Made by a program: the position numbers and the translations under genes. Shown piece after piece: positions 1-14,171 of a DNA stretch of 64,000 nt (its first letter is position 1; each line of letters starts with the position of its first letter). Under the pieces are notes generated by a model. The model did no database searches, had not been told where the DNA came from, and saw only the letters and a program-made list of their open reading frames with translations. The stretch is from Takifugu bimaculatus (Eukaryota; Chordata; Actinopteri; Tetraodontiformes; Tetraodontidae), in assembly GCA_004026145.2 (NCBI GenBank), contig CP034994.1:13501900-13565899 (forward strand), written 5' to 3'.

Positions 1-2454
1 GGGGGGGAACTGACAGATGATTGACAGGAGGTAACGATGTGGTGATGAGATGGACGGAGGTTTGGGTCTTGGGGTTTAGCAGGAGCTACAGGAGCACATC
101 AAGACAAGAGAAGGTGCGTTCGTTGATCGGTTGCTCCTGGGCTGCTTCTCAAATGTATTTTTAATGTGGCCCGAGGCTGACAGATGTCATCGTGAAATAA
201 TATCACTGGTTTATTTTGTTTCATTTTTGATTTCTGGATCACAGAGAGATTCACCTTCTTAAACCACCTCCGTACAGTGTTAATAGCCCATTATCACGAG
301 TCGCCTTGGTGACCGAATCACACAGATATGAGAACTCCCCCAGATAATTAAAGAGGAAAGAGACAAACGTGTGTTCGCACTCAGTTACTCAATTAACCAT
401 CGGGGCAAATTCGTCGACACCCTACTTATGTTAGGACAAGACATTTAGCTGCCGATGCTGGAGGGCGAAAACATGAAAAGGGATTTTATATGATGATATA
501 TGGAGAAATATGGGAAGGCTTCAGTTTCTATCCTACTGCAAGAAAGCGAGAGAATAAAAAGAAGAAGAATGAGAAGTTGGGAGGACGTGGAAGCGAAAGA
601 GGAGGGAAAGCAAGGTGGAGGAAAGGGAAACAAAGCTGCGGGGGATAATAAATATAAATAAAAAGCTTGTGTCCTATAAAATATGCTATGTGTTTCATCA
701 GCTGTGCAGCAGCTGTGTGTGGTGTGTTCGGGCCCAGGGGAGTGAGTAGCCACTCTAAATATGTGTAACCCACATAAAGAAAGTGTCTCTGGGAGATCGG
801 GCCCTGGAAATTCATATCTGAGCCAGCAGCCTCATTCTTATTCCACCTCCCAATGGTGAGCTGCATCCAAGCACGTATATTTTGCGCGTGAGTGTTCACA
901 CGCGTTGGCACCCGTGAGCAGCCTTATTTTCTTTGCTGGAATGCTACTTTTTATGCTCATTCTCACAAACATAAAAACACTGTTGCTTCGCCTCCCAAAT
1001 GGCTGGTGTGGGACGGAATGATGACAGCCAGGCTGACACGAGTACCTGCTCTGGAACACAACAGCATCACAGTTTCCACGCTCACGGCTCCTGGATTACC
1101 TCAGCCTGAACAAACTCCATTATGGCTCCTATTACCCAGGTATACACAGCCAGGTAAAGAAAAAAAATAACCCAAAGCAAAACAAAAACAAAAACAGCAC
1201 TTTTCAGTCCTGTTGTTCTCATGACCCCCGTGCACCCTGCATGATGTGGAAGAAGGAAGAGCTGAGCAACAAGAGGAGGAGTTGCAAAAGGAGAGGGGGA
1301 AGATTTAGTTTAGCTACATTTGTCAGCCCGCACTGCCGGAACAATTTAGATTGAGATATTAATCAATTTGTTCCATCTTTACAAAATTAATTGCAGTAAC
1401 ATTGCAAATGGCATGGTCATTAGACTCCTGAGGGCTGCACTTTCAGTCTTTCTATAGAGCGCAGGGGAGGAAATGCCACCTCTATGTTTAACATTTTCAC
1501 AAAACAGCAATGGAGGGGGCAGATTTCCTCACTTTCATCCCGGATAATCTGTACACCCATCTGTAGGGGACAGCAGGACAGGTGACCAGATTTATGTTTG
1601 ATTCTTCCAGGGCCTTCCGTGACGGTGTGAATTGACTCAGTTTGATCACCCTCTGCCGTTTGTGAGCAGCTGCTCACTGTTAAATTCAGTCAGTGCTGAG
1701 CGAGCGTATGTGTAAGCACCGTGAAACACATCATTACCTGACAGGAAAGTAACATTACAATGTCAGAAACGATGCTATAAGGTGCCTGTAGCAACGTTTC
1801 TTTTACCAGGGTCTCACTTAGCATGTAATTGAGTGTGTGTGTGCCTGTATGTGAGTATTGTCTAAGAGTGTTTACGTGATCACACTGGCAGCAACACAAT
1901 AGTCCATTATGTGGATGTACAGAAGGTTAATAAGGAAGAAATAATGAGGGTGAGCATAGGTGTTAGACTGCATGTGTGAAAGTGTGCGTGTGTAATGAGT
2001 GATGAAACGCCATGTATCTGAGAGGAAAACCATCCATCACCTTCATCATTTGCTCTGGGGTCCCGTCATTACACGTTTCCCTTCATTTAAACGGTTAATG
2101 ACGGTCCCTTTTGACCAACCTCCCTGCTGTGCCATCGCTCTTGCACTCCTGGACATTTGATCCAGCTCAGATCAAACTTTTGCATTCCCTCATCTCAACT
2201 TGGGTCACTTTCTTTATAGCATCCACTCCTCAGCATGGAATGGTCTTTTTCAGGTGATTGGCCTTGTCACGTTCAAAGTCTCCGTCTCCTGGGGCTCTTT
2301 TCTATCAATGTTTTTTTCTTGGAGCTCTGAACTTTACCTAAGCTTAGCGCAAAAAAGATTTTATTTGAATAGACGGTAATGCTACTGGTGTGATCTGTGC
2401 TAATGAGTCTGCATTGATGTCCACTTGCTGCGTGGGCTGGAATGTCGCCACTCT

Positions 2455-2456
<2 letters not shown>
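1..2456. other. Non-coding, no recognisable gene
   Basis: Unique-looking sequence with A-rich and purine-rich patches (540-660) and short TG-rich bits (1830-1860, 1970-1995). No frame here resembles a known protein, and I see no convincing exon. Confidence 0.6.
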
Positions 2457-2525
<69 letters not shown>

Positions 2526-2793
2526 CAGCAGCAGCAGCAGAGCAGCAGCAGCAACAGTAGCAGTAGCAGCAGCAGCAGCAGTAGCAGCAGCAGCAGAGCA
2601 GCAGCAGCAGTAGTAGCAGTAGCAGCAGCAGCAGAGTAGCAGCAGCAACAGTAGCAGTAGCAGCAGCAGCAGCAGTAGTAGCAGCAGCAGAGCAGCAGCA
2701 GCAGTAGTAGCAGTAGCAGCAGCAGCAGCAGCAGTAGTAGCAGCAGCAGCAGTAGCAGAGCAGCAGCAGCAGTAGCAGTAGTAGCAGAGCAGT

Positions 2794-2825
<32 letters not shown>

Positions 2826-2865
2826 CAGCAGCAGCAGTAGCAGTAGTAGCAGCAGCAGTAGCAGC

Positions 2866-2942
<77 letters not shown>

Positions 2943-2978
2943 CAGTAGCAGCAGCAGTAGCAGTAGTAGCAGTAGTAG

Positions 2979-3014
<36 letters not shown>

Positions 3015-3018
3015 CAGT

Positions 3019-3050
<32 letters not shown>

Positions 3051-3090
3051 CAGTAGTAGCAGCAGTAGGAGTAGCAGCAGCAACAGCAGT

Positions 3091-3122
<32 letters not shown>

Positions 3123-3126
3123 CAGT

Positions 3127-3167
<41 letters not shown>

Positions 3168-3235
3168 CAGTAGTAGCAGCAGCAGCAGAGCAGCAGCAGC
3201 AGTAGCAGCAGAGCAGCAGAGCAGCAGCAGCAGCA
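2457..3235. repeat. Very long imperfect CAG/CTG trinucleotide array (about 779 bp)
   Basis: The array starts with 22 uninterrupted CAG units (2457-2522), then continues as CAG broken by TAG, CAA and one GGAG-like variant near 3068. Scattered one-base losses (CAGAG junctions) shift the register. On the minus strand it reads as an open poly-Leu/Ala/Cys frame of over 300 codons, but only because CTG and CTA have no stop phase there. TAG interruptions close the plus-strand Gln frame. Flanks (TTCCAG before, GCAAGGCC after) show no coding signature. Confidence 0.97.
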
Positions 3236-4675
3236 AGGCCGACTCTACAGTTAATGGCAAAGACAAGCTGTTAGCCAATAGGCAACGCACATTTAACCCC
3301 AAGTCTACGATGGCTTTGTTCATCAACAACAACCAGAAGGTGATTACTGCGACCATTAGGCTGGCTTAACTGGCCTGGGAGCTGCTTCATCCTTGGTCTA
3401 CGATGGCATGTTTGCTTCTTTATATAGTGCGTGTGTAGATGTGTGTCTCTTGCCTTGTGTTTATCTGCATGCTCTTTTATCTTCTGGTCTTCCATTATGC
3501 CCGCATAAGTGGGACTGCTAACTCTTTTATGACTGCCTCATTAGGTTGCCAGACAAGCCCATAGCAAATGCAATTATATCTAATTATGTAATTATGAATT
3601 CAGTATGAAGTGTACTGGTACACATGCGCTAGGGTAAATGCTGCTGTTTTGTGGGTGGTTGTGGTACATTTGAGCTCTCGGTGTCTTCCTTCAACCAGAA
3701 GAGGAAACAAGTTAACATTGTTTACGTCACTTTTAGTCTGGTTTAGCTGGTTTTGTTACTAGGGAAAGAGCTTCACATTTACCATTGGCAGTAACTCCTC
3801 CTTTACTTGAATTGTGACCCACTGTTTTCCATGCTAACGTGCTGTTGTAACGTAGTTCGGCCCTGTATGTGGCAGCCGCACATGGAGGATCTTGATTTTT
3901 GAAAAGTCCATCCCAACTGAAAGCATGTAGGTGGAAAAAACTCCTGAAATCAGAAAGTTCTTGGAGCCTTTCCTGATTAGGCCCATCTGTACAGTCATCA
4001 TGTTACAGCTCATAATCTGATGGAAAAACTTGAGAAATGTAAATGAGCAACATGCTGGCTCAGGTTTATTTTTAGTGTTTTGATATATGAGCTTTGTTTT
4101 TAAAAAATGTCAGGATGTCTGTTCTGATAAGTACAGATATGGCAAAAGTTCATTTGAAATAATGGAAAGCCGATTTATTCCAGATTAGCAATAATGCTAA
4201 TTGACCTTCTGCTCTGCATTAATGGACTTTTAAACGGAACCCTCTTTTGAAACTATGTTTTATCTACGAATTTCCACAGTTCTTTTCTCGTCAGGAAAGT
4301 AAAGAAATTCACGAAATGTGCTTTCATTAAAGTAGCAGCTCTCAGGCATGGTGCCACCAGCCTTTCCTAGTCCAATTTGGCGCATTTGTTTTTACCCTAA
4401 AGGAGACTCGAGCCTGATGTATGCCTGCACTGCAACGGCTCATACCACTGAGCAAGATACATGGGGGGGAGTGGACCCTTATATTATGTTTATGCGTGAA
4501 TCACTGTGTTTCAAAAAGTTAGGGGCTTTGAAAAGTTGGTTTTAATTCATTTATTGGTTAATAAAATGTGTTCTTTTATCATCTGGTTGGGGGATCGGCA
4601 CCTGCAAAGGGAGACTACTTTATTAAAATGCTAATGTCCAAATAATAATAAATTTAGAGACAGATAGATATTGAG

Positions 4676-4676
<1 letters not shown>

Positions 4677-4708
<32 letters not shown>
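4677..4708. repeat. (TG)n microsatellite
   Basis: Thirty-two bases of uninterrupted TG; a looser TG-rich stretch follows at 4797-4836. Confidence 0.97.
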
Positions 4709-4710
<2 letters not shown>

Positions 4711-7700
4711 ATGAGCTGCAGTAGGTGGTGCCCTTCAGTGTGTCGTGTTTCCTTACAGATCCTATTGAGGCAAGAAAGCGAGGCTGCGTGGCTCCCTGTG
4801 TGTGCGTGCGTGCACGAGTGTGTGTATGTGTGTGAGATAGTGCTGACAGTAATGCAAGCAGTATCCGGTACCCCCCCGCCCAAGGATCACATCCCTAAGA
4901 CGGTTTCTTTTGCTAATCCCCTACTAATATGACTAATAAAATGCCATTGCCATCAGCCACAGAAGCTAGGGATGAATTCCGAGCGGTGCATGTGTGCATG
5001 CATGCAGACATCAATGAGATTGAGGTAGGATTTGTTATTTTAATCCCAGGTAATTTAAGGTTAGGACCTATTGAACATTCGCAGACAAATAGGCAGCAGG
5101 TTGTGAATAAGGCTGGCCATCGGCTCATCTCCGCTATCTTCAGGTGGTCCTTTCTGGAAAGTAAACATCGGTGGACATTTAACCACGCTCTGCATATTTC
5201 TCTGAGCAGCTGCAGCTGTTCGCATTGCTCAGAAGGACTTATTCAAAGCTCCCACGGATGAGCAACAATTTTACGCTAGAATTTTAGCCCTTATTGTTGC
5301 AGTTTTATGCACTTACACACATCAGTTATTCAATTAAAGAACGCCTCGCGCATTTGACCACATGTGAGACGAGATTAAACTGTGTTGTTGCTCTGAAAGC
5401 ACAACAAGAAGTCTAATTTTAAAGCCATGAATTACCAAAAGACTGCTTTCAATCTGATTGAATCCCGCTTTATTAGCATTCTGCCTGCCTTCATATCATG
5501 AGGCTGAGCCGGCCTTGTGTCCTCCCCCCAGCTGCAGCTGGAGCAGCAAAGGGCACAAAGAGGAGCTTAATTTGGGATGACTCGAGGGCTTTCGGTTACA
5601 GGGCATCCATTGTTAATTTTGATGTGATATGACTTTGCTTTACAAACTATTATTAAAAAGAGAAAACCAAAACACAACGCTCAGGAAAACAAGGGAGCAT
5701 CAAATGTTGCCATTTTCCATCCGTGCTGACTCTGTAGATGGCAACATCTGTTGATTTACTATAATCCAGCTCGAAATTACATTTAGATGGATTTTAGATG
5801 GATTTTTTTGAGCACGCATTTCTCCAGAGGATGAAGGGCATCGCTTTGCCAGGCAGTAGAGTTTAGCATCCATTGGAACTTTTCAACAGCTTTTGGACTA
5901 ATTGCTACCAAACAAGCATGCTCTGATGTCCTGTGTTGAAACGTTGCATCTTAGTGTACTTTCTTTTGTCGCCGTCATCATTTGGCACAGCGGCGTTCGC
6001 GATTGACTGTTATCTTTTTAGAATTATTGAGCAGATGTTGCTGAAAATTGTGTGCATTATTAACGCTGTTATGGCGTCATTTACGGAGCTCAAAGCAGCG
6101 TTGGGCGCAGTTAGGCCGGCTTAAAATCCAACCCTCTGGCATCGACACCATTCCCAAAGTTAACTATGCGCAAAGGCACTGAGGGATTTTTGTCTTACGC
6201 CTAAATGATACTTGAAAGGTGATAAAAGCGGAATCGATGAGTTCTCTAAGAGATAAGGCGGCAGGTAAGATGTCACCATCCATCTGAAACTCCGGAGGAA
6301 TTACTCTTACAGGGAGCTGTAAGTATTGCTAAAGGTGTGATTACTCTGCTCAATCTTCATACCTCTGACTGCGCTAATGAGGCCCCTGAAGGCGCACAGA
6401 TACGGCCACTGAGAGAGCCGAATGAGCCGCGGCGTAAGATAGCGCGCGTGCGTGTAAACAAACCAGTGTAGCAAATTAAGATGTCGAATCAATTTGGCAA
6501 GAGCGGAAAAAGAAAAAGCACCAGAGAACGCGAATAAACATGTCAGAGACGCGATCCAGAGACATAAAGACGGCGTCTCGGGGTGGTGCTTTAAAGCTTC
6601 AGAACACAAACCTGTGTTTGTGCTCTTAAGCTGCGTTGACCCGTCAATCAAAGAGCTCAGACAAAGAGTCACGAGCGGAAATGCTTCCGATATCAAAGTG
6701 CGGCGGCCTCCGAAGGTCCGTCCCTAATACAAAACGCTCCCCAATAATCAAAGCAGGAGTCTCAGCTGTGCTCGGGATCGTGCCCAACGCGCTGGTCTTT
6801 TGTCAGTTCTGGAGTGCTTCTCTGAAGAGGGTCGTGCTGCGCCTGTGTGCAGTGCACATGAATCTGCGGCACGGAGAAAGAGAATCATTCATCCAGAGAT
6901 TAAACATATCATGTAGGTGCTTTTATGATCAATAACTATCTGGTTTTATCTTGTATGTTAAACTCTCCGGTCCTGGATTTGCAGCTTTGGATGACATTTC
7001 GTTTGTAAGAAGTAATGTCCGCATTTAGGAAATTGTATACAATTACACCAACTTAAAAACGCTGACTCACATAAAAATGTAATGACCTGACCTGGTTAAT
7101 AAGCTCAGTTATGCAAATTGCCCCTTAAAATAGATGCAGAGGACGCAGCAGAATGGAACGAGGAGCTTGAAAGGATGGAATAAGTAATGGACTGAAGAAA
7201 GGTTACAAAATAAGCCAGATTTAGATGATCCACGGGGGAGCTGTCCCCGGTGCGAGCCACACACGGACAGAATCGGGCTGTTCGCTTCGGCCATTGGGAT
7301 CCACTCGATATGCGCATCGTGGATTCATCCGTTCCCACTAAGTTCTCGCCACGAATTTTCCACCCACGCTCTGACTCCGCCGCCCTCGGGTCTCCTATGC
7401 TTTAAACTGATCTGCTCATAGCTGAGGCTTCCTGGCGTGAGGTGATGTCGATTTTAAGAATCTCCTTGACACCCCCGCTCCAAGGTGTTGGGAAGGGGGG
7501 GAGAAAATCAGAGGAGGGTTGTCAAGGAGATCCGTCTGACTTTTGCGCTTTCTGATAGGAACAACTAAAGTCATTTAAATCATAGGGGAATTGCACCAAA
7601 CGAGGTATTTAAAATGGGTTTTCGAGCGTATTAAACGACAGAGTTTATTGCTGTGATCATAGGAGGAGGCGTGCTGGTGTAAGTGGACGCATGTGCGCAG

Positions 7701-7903
7701 GCGTTTGTTACCTCATTAATATTTGATGACCTCGTCGGGGCTGTTAATGCACTTGTTCGACCCTCTTTTTCCTCTCGTCTCTCCGTGTCCATTTCTCTCA
7801 AATCCACCACAACTTCTATGGGCTTCTGAGACCTCAGAGTGGGAATTGGGGACAGGGTTGATACGAGGTCTCCGTGTTTGCGGTTGTGTGTAGATGCGTG
7901 TGT

Positions 7904-7905
<2 letters not shown>

Positions 7906-7962
<57 letters not shown>
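7906..7962. repeat. (GT)n microsatellite
   Basis: Fifty-seven bases of uninterrupted GT/TG alternation. Confidence 0.97.
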
Positions 7963-7963
<1 letters not shown>

Positions 7964-8066
7964 TAAGCCTATGGGTAAGCTTTTAGAGGTCTGAGCAGAA
8001 GGGTGTGAGTGAAAAGGAGAGGACAGATTTGAGTAGTTATCTCTCCCTGCAGACCTCCTGTTCAGG

Positions 8067-8102
8067 ACACACACACACACATACACACACACACACACAC
8101 AC
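8067..8102. repeat. (AC)n microsatellite
   Basis: AC repeat with one AT interruption at 8081-8082. It lies 105 bp after a (GT)n tract of opposite sense, so the two could pair as an inverted repeat. Confidence 0.95.
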
Positions 8103-8169
8103 TCGCACAACTACGCAGATTTCCACATTCCCATCTGTAATCATGTTTAGCATGGTTCTCCCTCCCTCA

Positions 8170-8192
8170 CGCACAGACACACAGACACACAG

Positions 8193-8227
<35 letters not shown>
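8170..8227. repeat. (AC)n microsatellite
   Basis: Imperfect ACAG/ACAC start, pure AC from 8197 to 8227. Confidence 0.95.
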
Positions 8228-8230
<3 letters not shown>

Positions 8231-10208
8231 GATTCTGGACGCACAATCACATCCAGCTCAAACAGAATGCCTATGTGGTCTCCGTCTGCTCTCTTTTTGT
8301 CAGGCAGCAACGGCAAAAAATATCTCTCTGCTTTCTGTACCTCCTATTGCTCAAGAGAAACAAGCCAAGAGCCGCAAAACCAGATATTGCCTGGGATTAT
8401 GGGGCTGATGCTATTTCTGTAGCCAAGTGATGAGGGGTGAGCGGAGAGAAAGCCGGGCTCTGTTCCCCCTCTCACACACTTTAATTAGAACGTGTGCAAC
8501 TTGTTCTGTCTCACCTTTCTCTTTGTTGCAGCAAATGAATATGTTCGGTAGATACAGGCGTAATAGCTACAATAAACTGAGTGAGAGCACAATTTGCACA
8601 TGGTTTTGTTTCTTGCTAATACGGACAGGATGTGTGTGTTGGGGATAAGCGGCAGGGAGAGAAAGGGATGTCGTTAGAGTGGAAATCAATGTAAGGAATA
8701 AAGTAGCAATTACAACAGCCTGCAAGTGAACCTTTTGGTACAAACTAACCAATACATGAATAAATAAGCACAGTGAAATAGAGATGTGTATGTGTGTCCA
8801 CTTTGCGTGTGTATGTAAGAGAGAGAGGGTGTTCGTCATGGACCCTTTCTTGTGCCAGCCAATTAACGAAGTGTGTAAACCGAGCTCATTAAAATAACAC
8901 AGAGTACCCCACACTAGCACAGACACAGACACAGACACACACGCACACACACACCTCTCTGCTGCAAACCTAGCATGCAGCATCTATTGTGCTGGTTGTT
9001 CTTGTGTGTACTGTCCTGTCTGTCCTTTATTTGGACCCATGTGCGCTGGAGTGGACCCACACTTAAAGATTACAATCTGCAGGTTGATGAGAATCGCCAA
9101 GGCCAACTAACCTCCGTGGAACTGAAGCACTTCAAGGTCCCCCCACATACTAACTCCCGTCATGCCCGTCGCCTCCTCCATTTCTCTGACTGTTTTTCAT
9201 GAGTGTAGCAAATATACAGAAGGTCGTTATTTGTTTCATGGTGAGTCACGGAGACGGCGTGCGGATCAGCGTGTGGCGATATTTTCAATAACCACAATTC
9301 ACGATTGATGGAACAGAGCGGCTTGGAACAAGCTCGACCAAATGTTGATCGAAGGGTCCATTTTAATTTAATTTTCCCACCCTGTCCAATAACTAAACGT
9401 GCTGAGACCTCACACAGGCAGGCGCCATATTCTTGGATGCTTATGTCGATTTGTCTCATTATCTGTTTAATAATAAATGAAACTGGGCAACATGGCGGAT
9501 TTGAATCAGAAACACACACATTATGTCCATTGGAGTCCCCTAAATACCCTGGTGTGTGTGTGTGTGTGTGAGGGGGGGATGTCGGGGAATGGGAGCATTG
9601 CGTACATGTGTGTACACAAAGACGGGTAATGTGCTGAGCAAAGGATTTGGAAGAAAGGAAAATGAAGCTGCTGTGTCCAAATTTTGTCACAGATTCAGGG
9701 TGGTTACGCAACCGACTGCACGCATTCAGGCCTGTGATATCAAATCCTCTTTATGCCGAATTCTTCAAAACCGACAAAATGAGTTCTTTTGTTTTCATCT
9801 GCCTTCTTTAAAAAAGATGTTTGACCTTATTCTGCATTTAGAAACAGCTCAACTTTTACATTTGCAAGAAAGGGATGGAGCCAACGCTGGAACGCTCCTG
9901 GGAGATTTAACTACCAGAGGTTCACTTTATTGGTGATGGCGGAGGTTGGGGGTGGGGGGTGTTTGGGGGGAATTAAGAATTGAGTCTATTGAAGGCCTTG
10001 AATGCAAAACTAGTGATCAAAGTCCCATGAGCACATCCTCCCTGAAGGCTTTGGCTCATATATTCACACCCTTGAGCAGCAGCGCAGCGAGCCGGCCACC
10101 CGTGGCTCCAACTGTAACCACCCAGCAGGGTTGATGGGGGGGGGGCTGTGCTTGATGATGTATTCAAACTGCTCAAAAATAGGCTGCCTGTCCTATTTGC
10201 ACTTATGT

Positions 10209-10235
10209 GGGCCATCCGTCCATCCATCCATCCAT
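10209..10235. repeat. (CCAT)n short tetranucleotide repeat
   Basis: Four to five CCAT units, one with a G change. Confidence 0.8.
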
Positions 10236-12889
10236 GACAGTAGGAGCTGGCAGATTGGAGAGCTGCAGGCCTTAATGTGTCGCCAGCAGAGCCAGGTGGT
10301 GGGAGTCTGTCAGAGATTAAACCGCCTGGTGACCAGCAGCCCAGTTTACGATGGCCAGACAGGCAAGGAGCCCCTGGCTGGGTGACCCTTGTATCTGGTG
10401 TCATGGGTACGTGTGGAAGGGGTCAAAGCCTGCCCTTCTCTTCTCCGTCCAGGCTGGTAAAAGGGCGTAGGAGACCAGTGATACAGCCCAATGGTCATTC
10501 CGCACCTTAATCCCACATCTGAGCAGCTTTACCAGAGTAAAATCTAACCATAATCATATTCCAAGATGGCAAAACAATACACACCGGAGTCAACATAATC
10601 CCAGATTACATTTAGACACTATTTATACTGCTTTCAACACTAATCAAAATAAATACTGAAGTATGCGTTTCACTGAAATAATAAAAAATAACTATGTTGC
10701 TGATTGCTTTAGAGCAATTTCACAATGACTTATTTGTTTATTTTGCGTCCAGTTTCTTTTTCTGAGTGCTTTGTGAAGCCTGAACAACTTCAAATTGTGT
10801 GCTTAATTTTACGCATGTTATATTAAATTCCTGCACTCAGATGCCCCAAACCTATTTCAAACTGCTTTCCCTATGTGATTGTCGATCTATCCATGGGGGC
10901 AAACGTTTTTATTCTACTGACTATTTATTGTATTTGTTTACTTCAGTGGTTTACTCTAGGTTTTAGGGAAGTTGACTTCTGTCTTATTGTCCTAGGTGTT
11001 CTGCTTGAGCCCTTGCATATCCTGTTCAGATGCCCTCTCTTTTCTGTAAATGGCAAATAAACTGACTGTGAGTCTGAACTAAGTTCAATTGGTTCAAAAT
11101 CACATTCAGAATCGGTCTTGATAAGCAGGGACATTCTGGTGCAGCCTAATTAAACACTAACATCCAAACTGCCTGGCAAGTGCCTCTTAATACAAACATA
11201 CCACAACAACTAAATTGCACATTAACGAGACAGAAGCAGAAACGGATGCGTAAGCTGATTAAAGGCGGCAGCTCGGAGGAATGATACGCCAATTAGCGAT
11301 AAATCAGATGTATTCAACGCATTCAATAACTAACAAATCATTTCTGTTTCAGGACAGGGGAACTTGGATGTCAGCTCTGTCCAATCAGTTTTGAGTATTT
11401 GAGTATTTTAACAGATGACAATATTAGACACGATTGTCAATTGGAAATCTGGTCAAACCTTCCACAGTGTTGGGCTAAATTATTGATCATGTTCAGCGCC
11501 GCCCACCTGGCCTCTGATGGGAAGATGCAGGGTTTTATATACTTTTGCTGATCTTTCTCAAATAATTTCTACCTGCACTTAATAAGAAAAGTATTTTAAT
11601 TACAAATATATCCAAGGATAAATGTGACATTTTCCTTTAATAGATTTTCATTACAAATACATCAAAGATACTGTAACAACTCTCTGGTGTTATGTTTGTT
11701 TTGTTTTAAGTTTATTTTGGTTACGTTCATTATTGCTAAATGTCACAGAGTTCATGCTAATTAAAAGTAACTTTTTTGATGAAAAATAGCCACAATTCTG
11801 TATTTTTTAAAAATAAATGCCACAATGGATTTTTAATACACGATTGAGCTGGGGTACTTCAGACGACCGTCAAGGTATTTATAAATGAAGAGTGAGACTA
11901 CCAGTAAACAAGCTGGCAGTCAGGGAGTGTCACCCAGTTTAAAGCTGCTAATGTGGTCTCATGGGCACTAAAAAGCAGCTCTTTAATGAGCAATCTTGAA
12001 AAGAATGAAAATTTTCTTTGAATTTAATAGGTTTGATCTCGAGGACTTCACATTTGTCCCATGGCTATATATCATCCTTTCCTCTGTCGGCCTTTCGCTT
12101 TTGTGCACAGCAAATGTGTGCAGGTCACAGGGGAGCTGTAGACCTTTACCTGCTCCGGTCTGGCAGAGCTAAAGGTCAGATACGAGAGGATCCCAGACAC
12201 CGGTCTCAGATGTCAACGACGTAAGCCCCACAGACTGGATCAGGAGGCAATGTGATGATGTGTAGTGGGAAATCACTTGTCCTCCTGTCTGTCAAGAACA
12301 GTAGCACTGGACCAACAGATCCACTCTAAATGTGTTTTAATGTCAATAGGGAAATGAGCATTTTCTTTGTGTGCACATGTGGCTGATGAGTGAGTAACAC
12401 TTGTATAGTGAGATTTCTATCTGAAGCCGTCTATTTTGACAATATGCTGCCACTGACAGATTACTTTTAGTCAGACGGCACTTCCAGTGCACTTTTGTCT
12501 GTCAAATCACATCCCGCAGTTGCTACATTGTAAAGCCAGTGAGGGGGCAAATGCAACGCCATCAATTATTGTCACCAAAGGGAATTCCAAAGTGCCTGGT
12601 GTCTAACTCTGCCGTTGGCCCAAACACAACACATATGGCGCTTTCATATCAAAAATATTTATTTCTTTAACCCAGCTGGCTTGATGTACTGTTTAGACAT
12701 TGGTGCACGCTGGCGAAGCATCAGACAGCTCACAGTGGGGTGACAAATGCTCCCACGTTCTTCTGCCTTCTTAGTTTTATGCCACCGGACAGCATTTGAG
12801 TGGCTGAAAGGTACGTCGTAAAAATGCACTGCCCACAAACCTGCCAGAGAATTCAGCGTTTATACTGTAACATGAAGTTGGAGGGCAAC

Positions 12890-13080
12890 TTTGGCGCAGA
12901 GGCTAGCAGCATTTCGAAAGGTTTGGTGCCTTGCTCAAGGGTGCCTTGGGAGTACTCAGGTGTTATGTTAGTAGGGGGAGGTGCCTTGTCTGTGCCAGGG
13001 ATTGAACCGAGAACCCTCCCTCCAAGCTACCCATGCCCCTTTTGGAACTCAAGATGTTGAAGATGCAAGGACACCCCATT
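12890..13080. repeat. Dispersed fish repeat, copy A
   Basis: Contains TTTGGTGCCTTGCTCAAGGG around 12923-12942, followed by a GATTGAACCGAGAACCCTCC segment. The same core occurs at 39413. The pattern of 'GCCTTGCTCAAGGG...' followed by 'GAACC..GAACCCT' is a recurrent interspersed-repeat tail in teleost genomes. The family name is not determined. Confidence 0.55.
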
Positions 13081-13934
13081 GCTTCACAATGTTGAGAAAA
13101 AAAATGCACCTGTGTCTACGAAGCAAGTTTCCTTTCTCCATAGCCATGTTCAGTCACCTAGATCACCCATAATGGGTTGTTTAAGGAACTGAAAAAACAT
13201 TCTGTGTTTACTGGTGTCAGTAATGATGATGCCGATGATGCATTCTCTTCCTGTGTAAGACGTCTGCGTAACCAGGTAATTACCAGAGGCCTTCAACCTG
13301 GCTCTGACTGACGCGCTTTATGTGTATGGCTGAAAATGAGCAGTTTGAAGTTGTTCCCAGAACATAGACCTGAGATGAGATTGCGATAATGAGACTACAA
13401 CCTGAAACAAAAGTTGAGCGAAAACACTTTCCCTTTCATTAGCTCACATTTCCACGGCAATTGAATGTGAGCATGTTTTGGTCTTCGTGTGGATTATGAG
13501 TTATCTGCAAGCCGGTGTTTTGAATGTTGGGAGAATCACAAATTGATTAAAAGGTCATGAAAACAAATATTTGAAAATGAAGGTTTGTGGTTGCCGAACG
13601 TGATCAGGAATGAAATAACCACATTAGAGGGGGGTAAACACATTTTAAATTATGTTTGAAATTGTTTGTTCACCCCAGCTGGTTATTGTGTTGAGAATAA
13701 AGTGAGTTAAATACTGCTACTACTGTGAATATTCATAATAATCAAAGCTGCAAGCCGCGTTGAACCTGTCCCTGCCACCATTCCCAGTGAACCTTTGGCC
13801 CCCAGAGCTCCAGTGTCCTGCATGGAGCCACCATCAACGTGTGCCTGTGAGTATTTACAGACCATAAGACCGAATGTATCAGATCAGTACATGCTAGAGT
13901 CAACGAAGGCATTTCCTGACACCAGCAGGAGGCG
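13081..13934. other. Non-coding gap between dispersed repeat and pogo-like element
   Basis: Unique-looking, moderately AT-rich sequence. Nothing recognisable apart from GATGATG-type low complexity near 13220-13240. Confidence 0.55.
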
Positions 13935-14171
13935 CTATAAGGCGCACTGTAATAAGAGGCGCTGTCTCAGTTACGGGTGCTATATCTGTATTTCAAACAT
14001 ACATAAGGCACACCATATTTTTAGGCGCATGCTAAAACATACAGTAAAAAAATGACAACGGAAGTAAAACAGTGAGTTTCGACACATTTATTGAACAAAA
14101 TATTCATTCTTCCACCACAAAACCATCAAAGTTTTCATCTTCTGTATCTGAACAGCTGCGTTATTTCAATG

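Larger units (their letters stand above)
3236..12889. other. Non-coding stretch with scattered microsatellites
   Basis: Besides the listed repeats, 6360-6700 and 7200-7400 are richer in CpG than their surroundings, and 10550-11850 is AT-rich. The frame 8975-9202 (+) begins with a signal-peptide-like hydrophobic run but has no recognisable continuation. No exon can be supported. Confidence 0.55.

Noticed and set aside
2400..3356. Minus-strand 318-codon poly-Leu/Ala/Cys frame
   Set aside because: It is the translation of the CTG strand of the trinucleotide array. It has no signal for a gene on either side, and composition alone explains the lack of stops.
8975..9202. 75-codon plus-strand frame with a signal-peptide-like start
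   Set aside because: No recognisable mature domain, and no donor with the phase needed to join any known exon. Probably chance.
9169..9240. Open segment ending in the donor CATG|GTGAGT with phase 1, considered as a TAFA 5' exon
   Set aside because: The encoded peptide has no hydrophobic core, so it cannot be the leader of a secreted protein.
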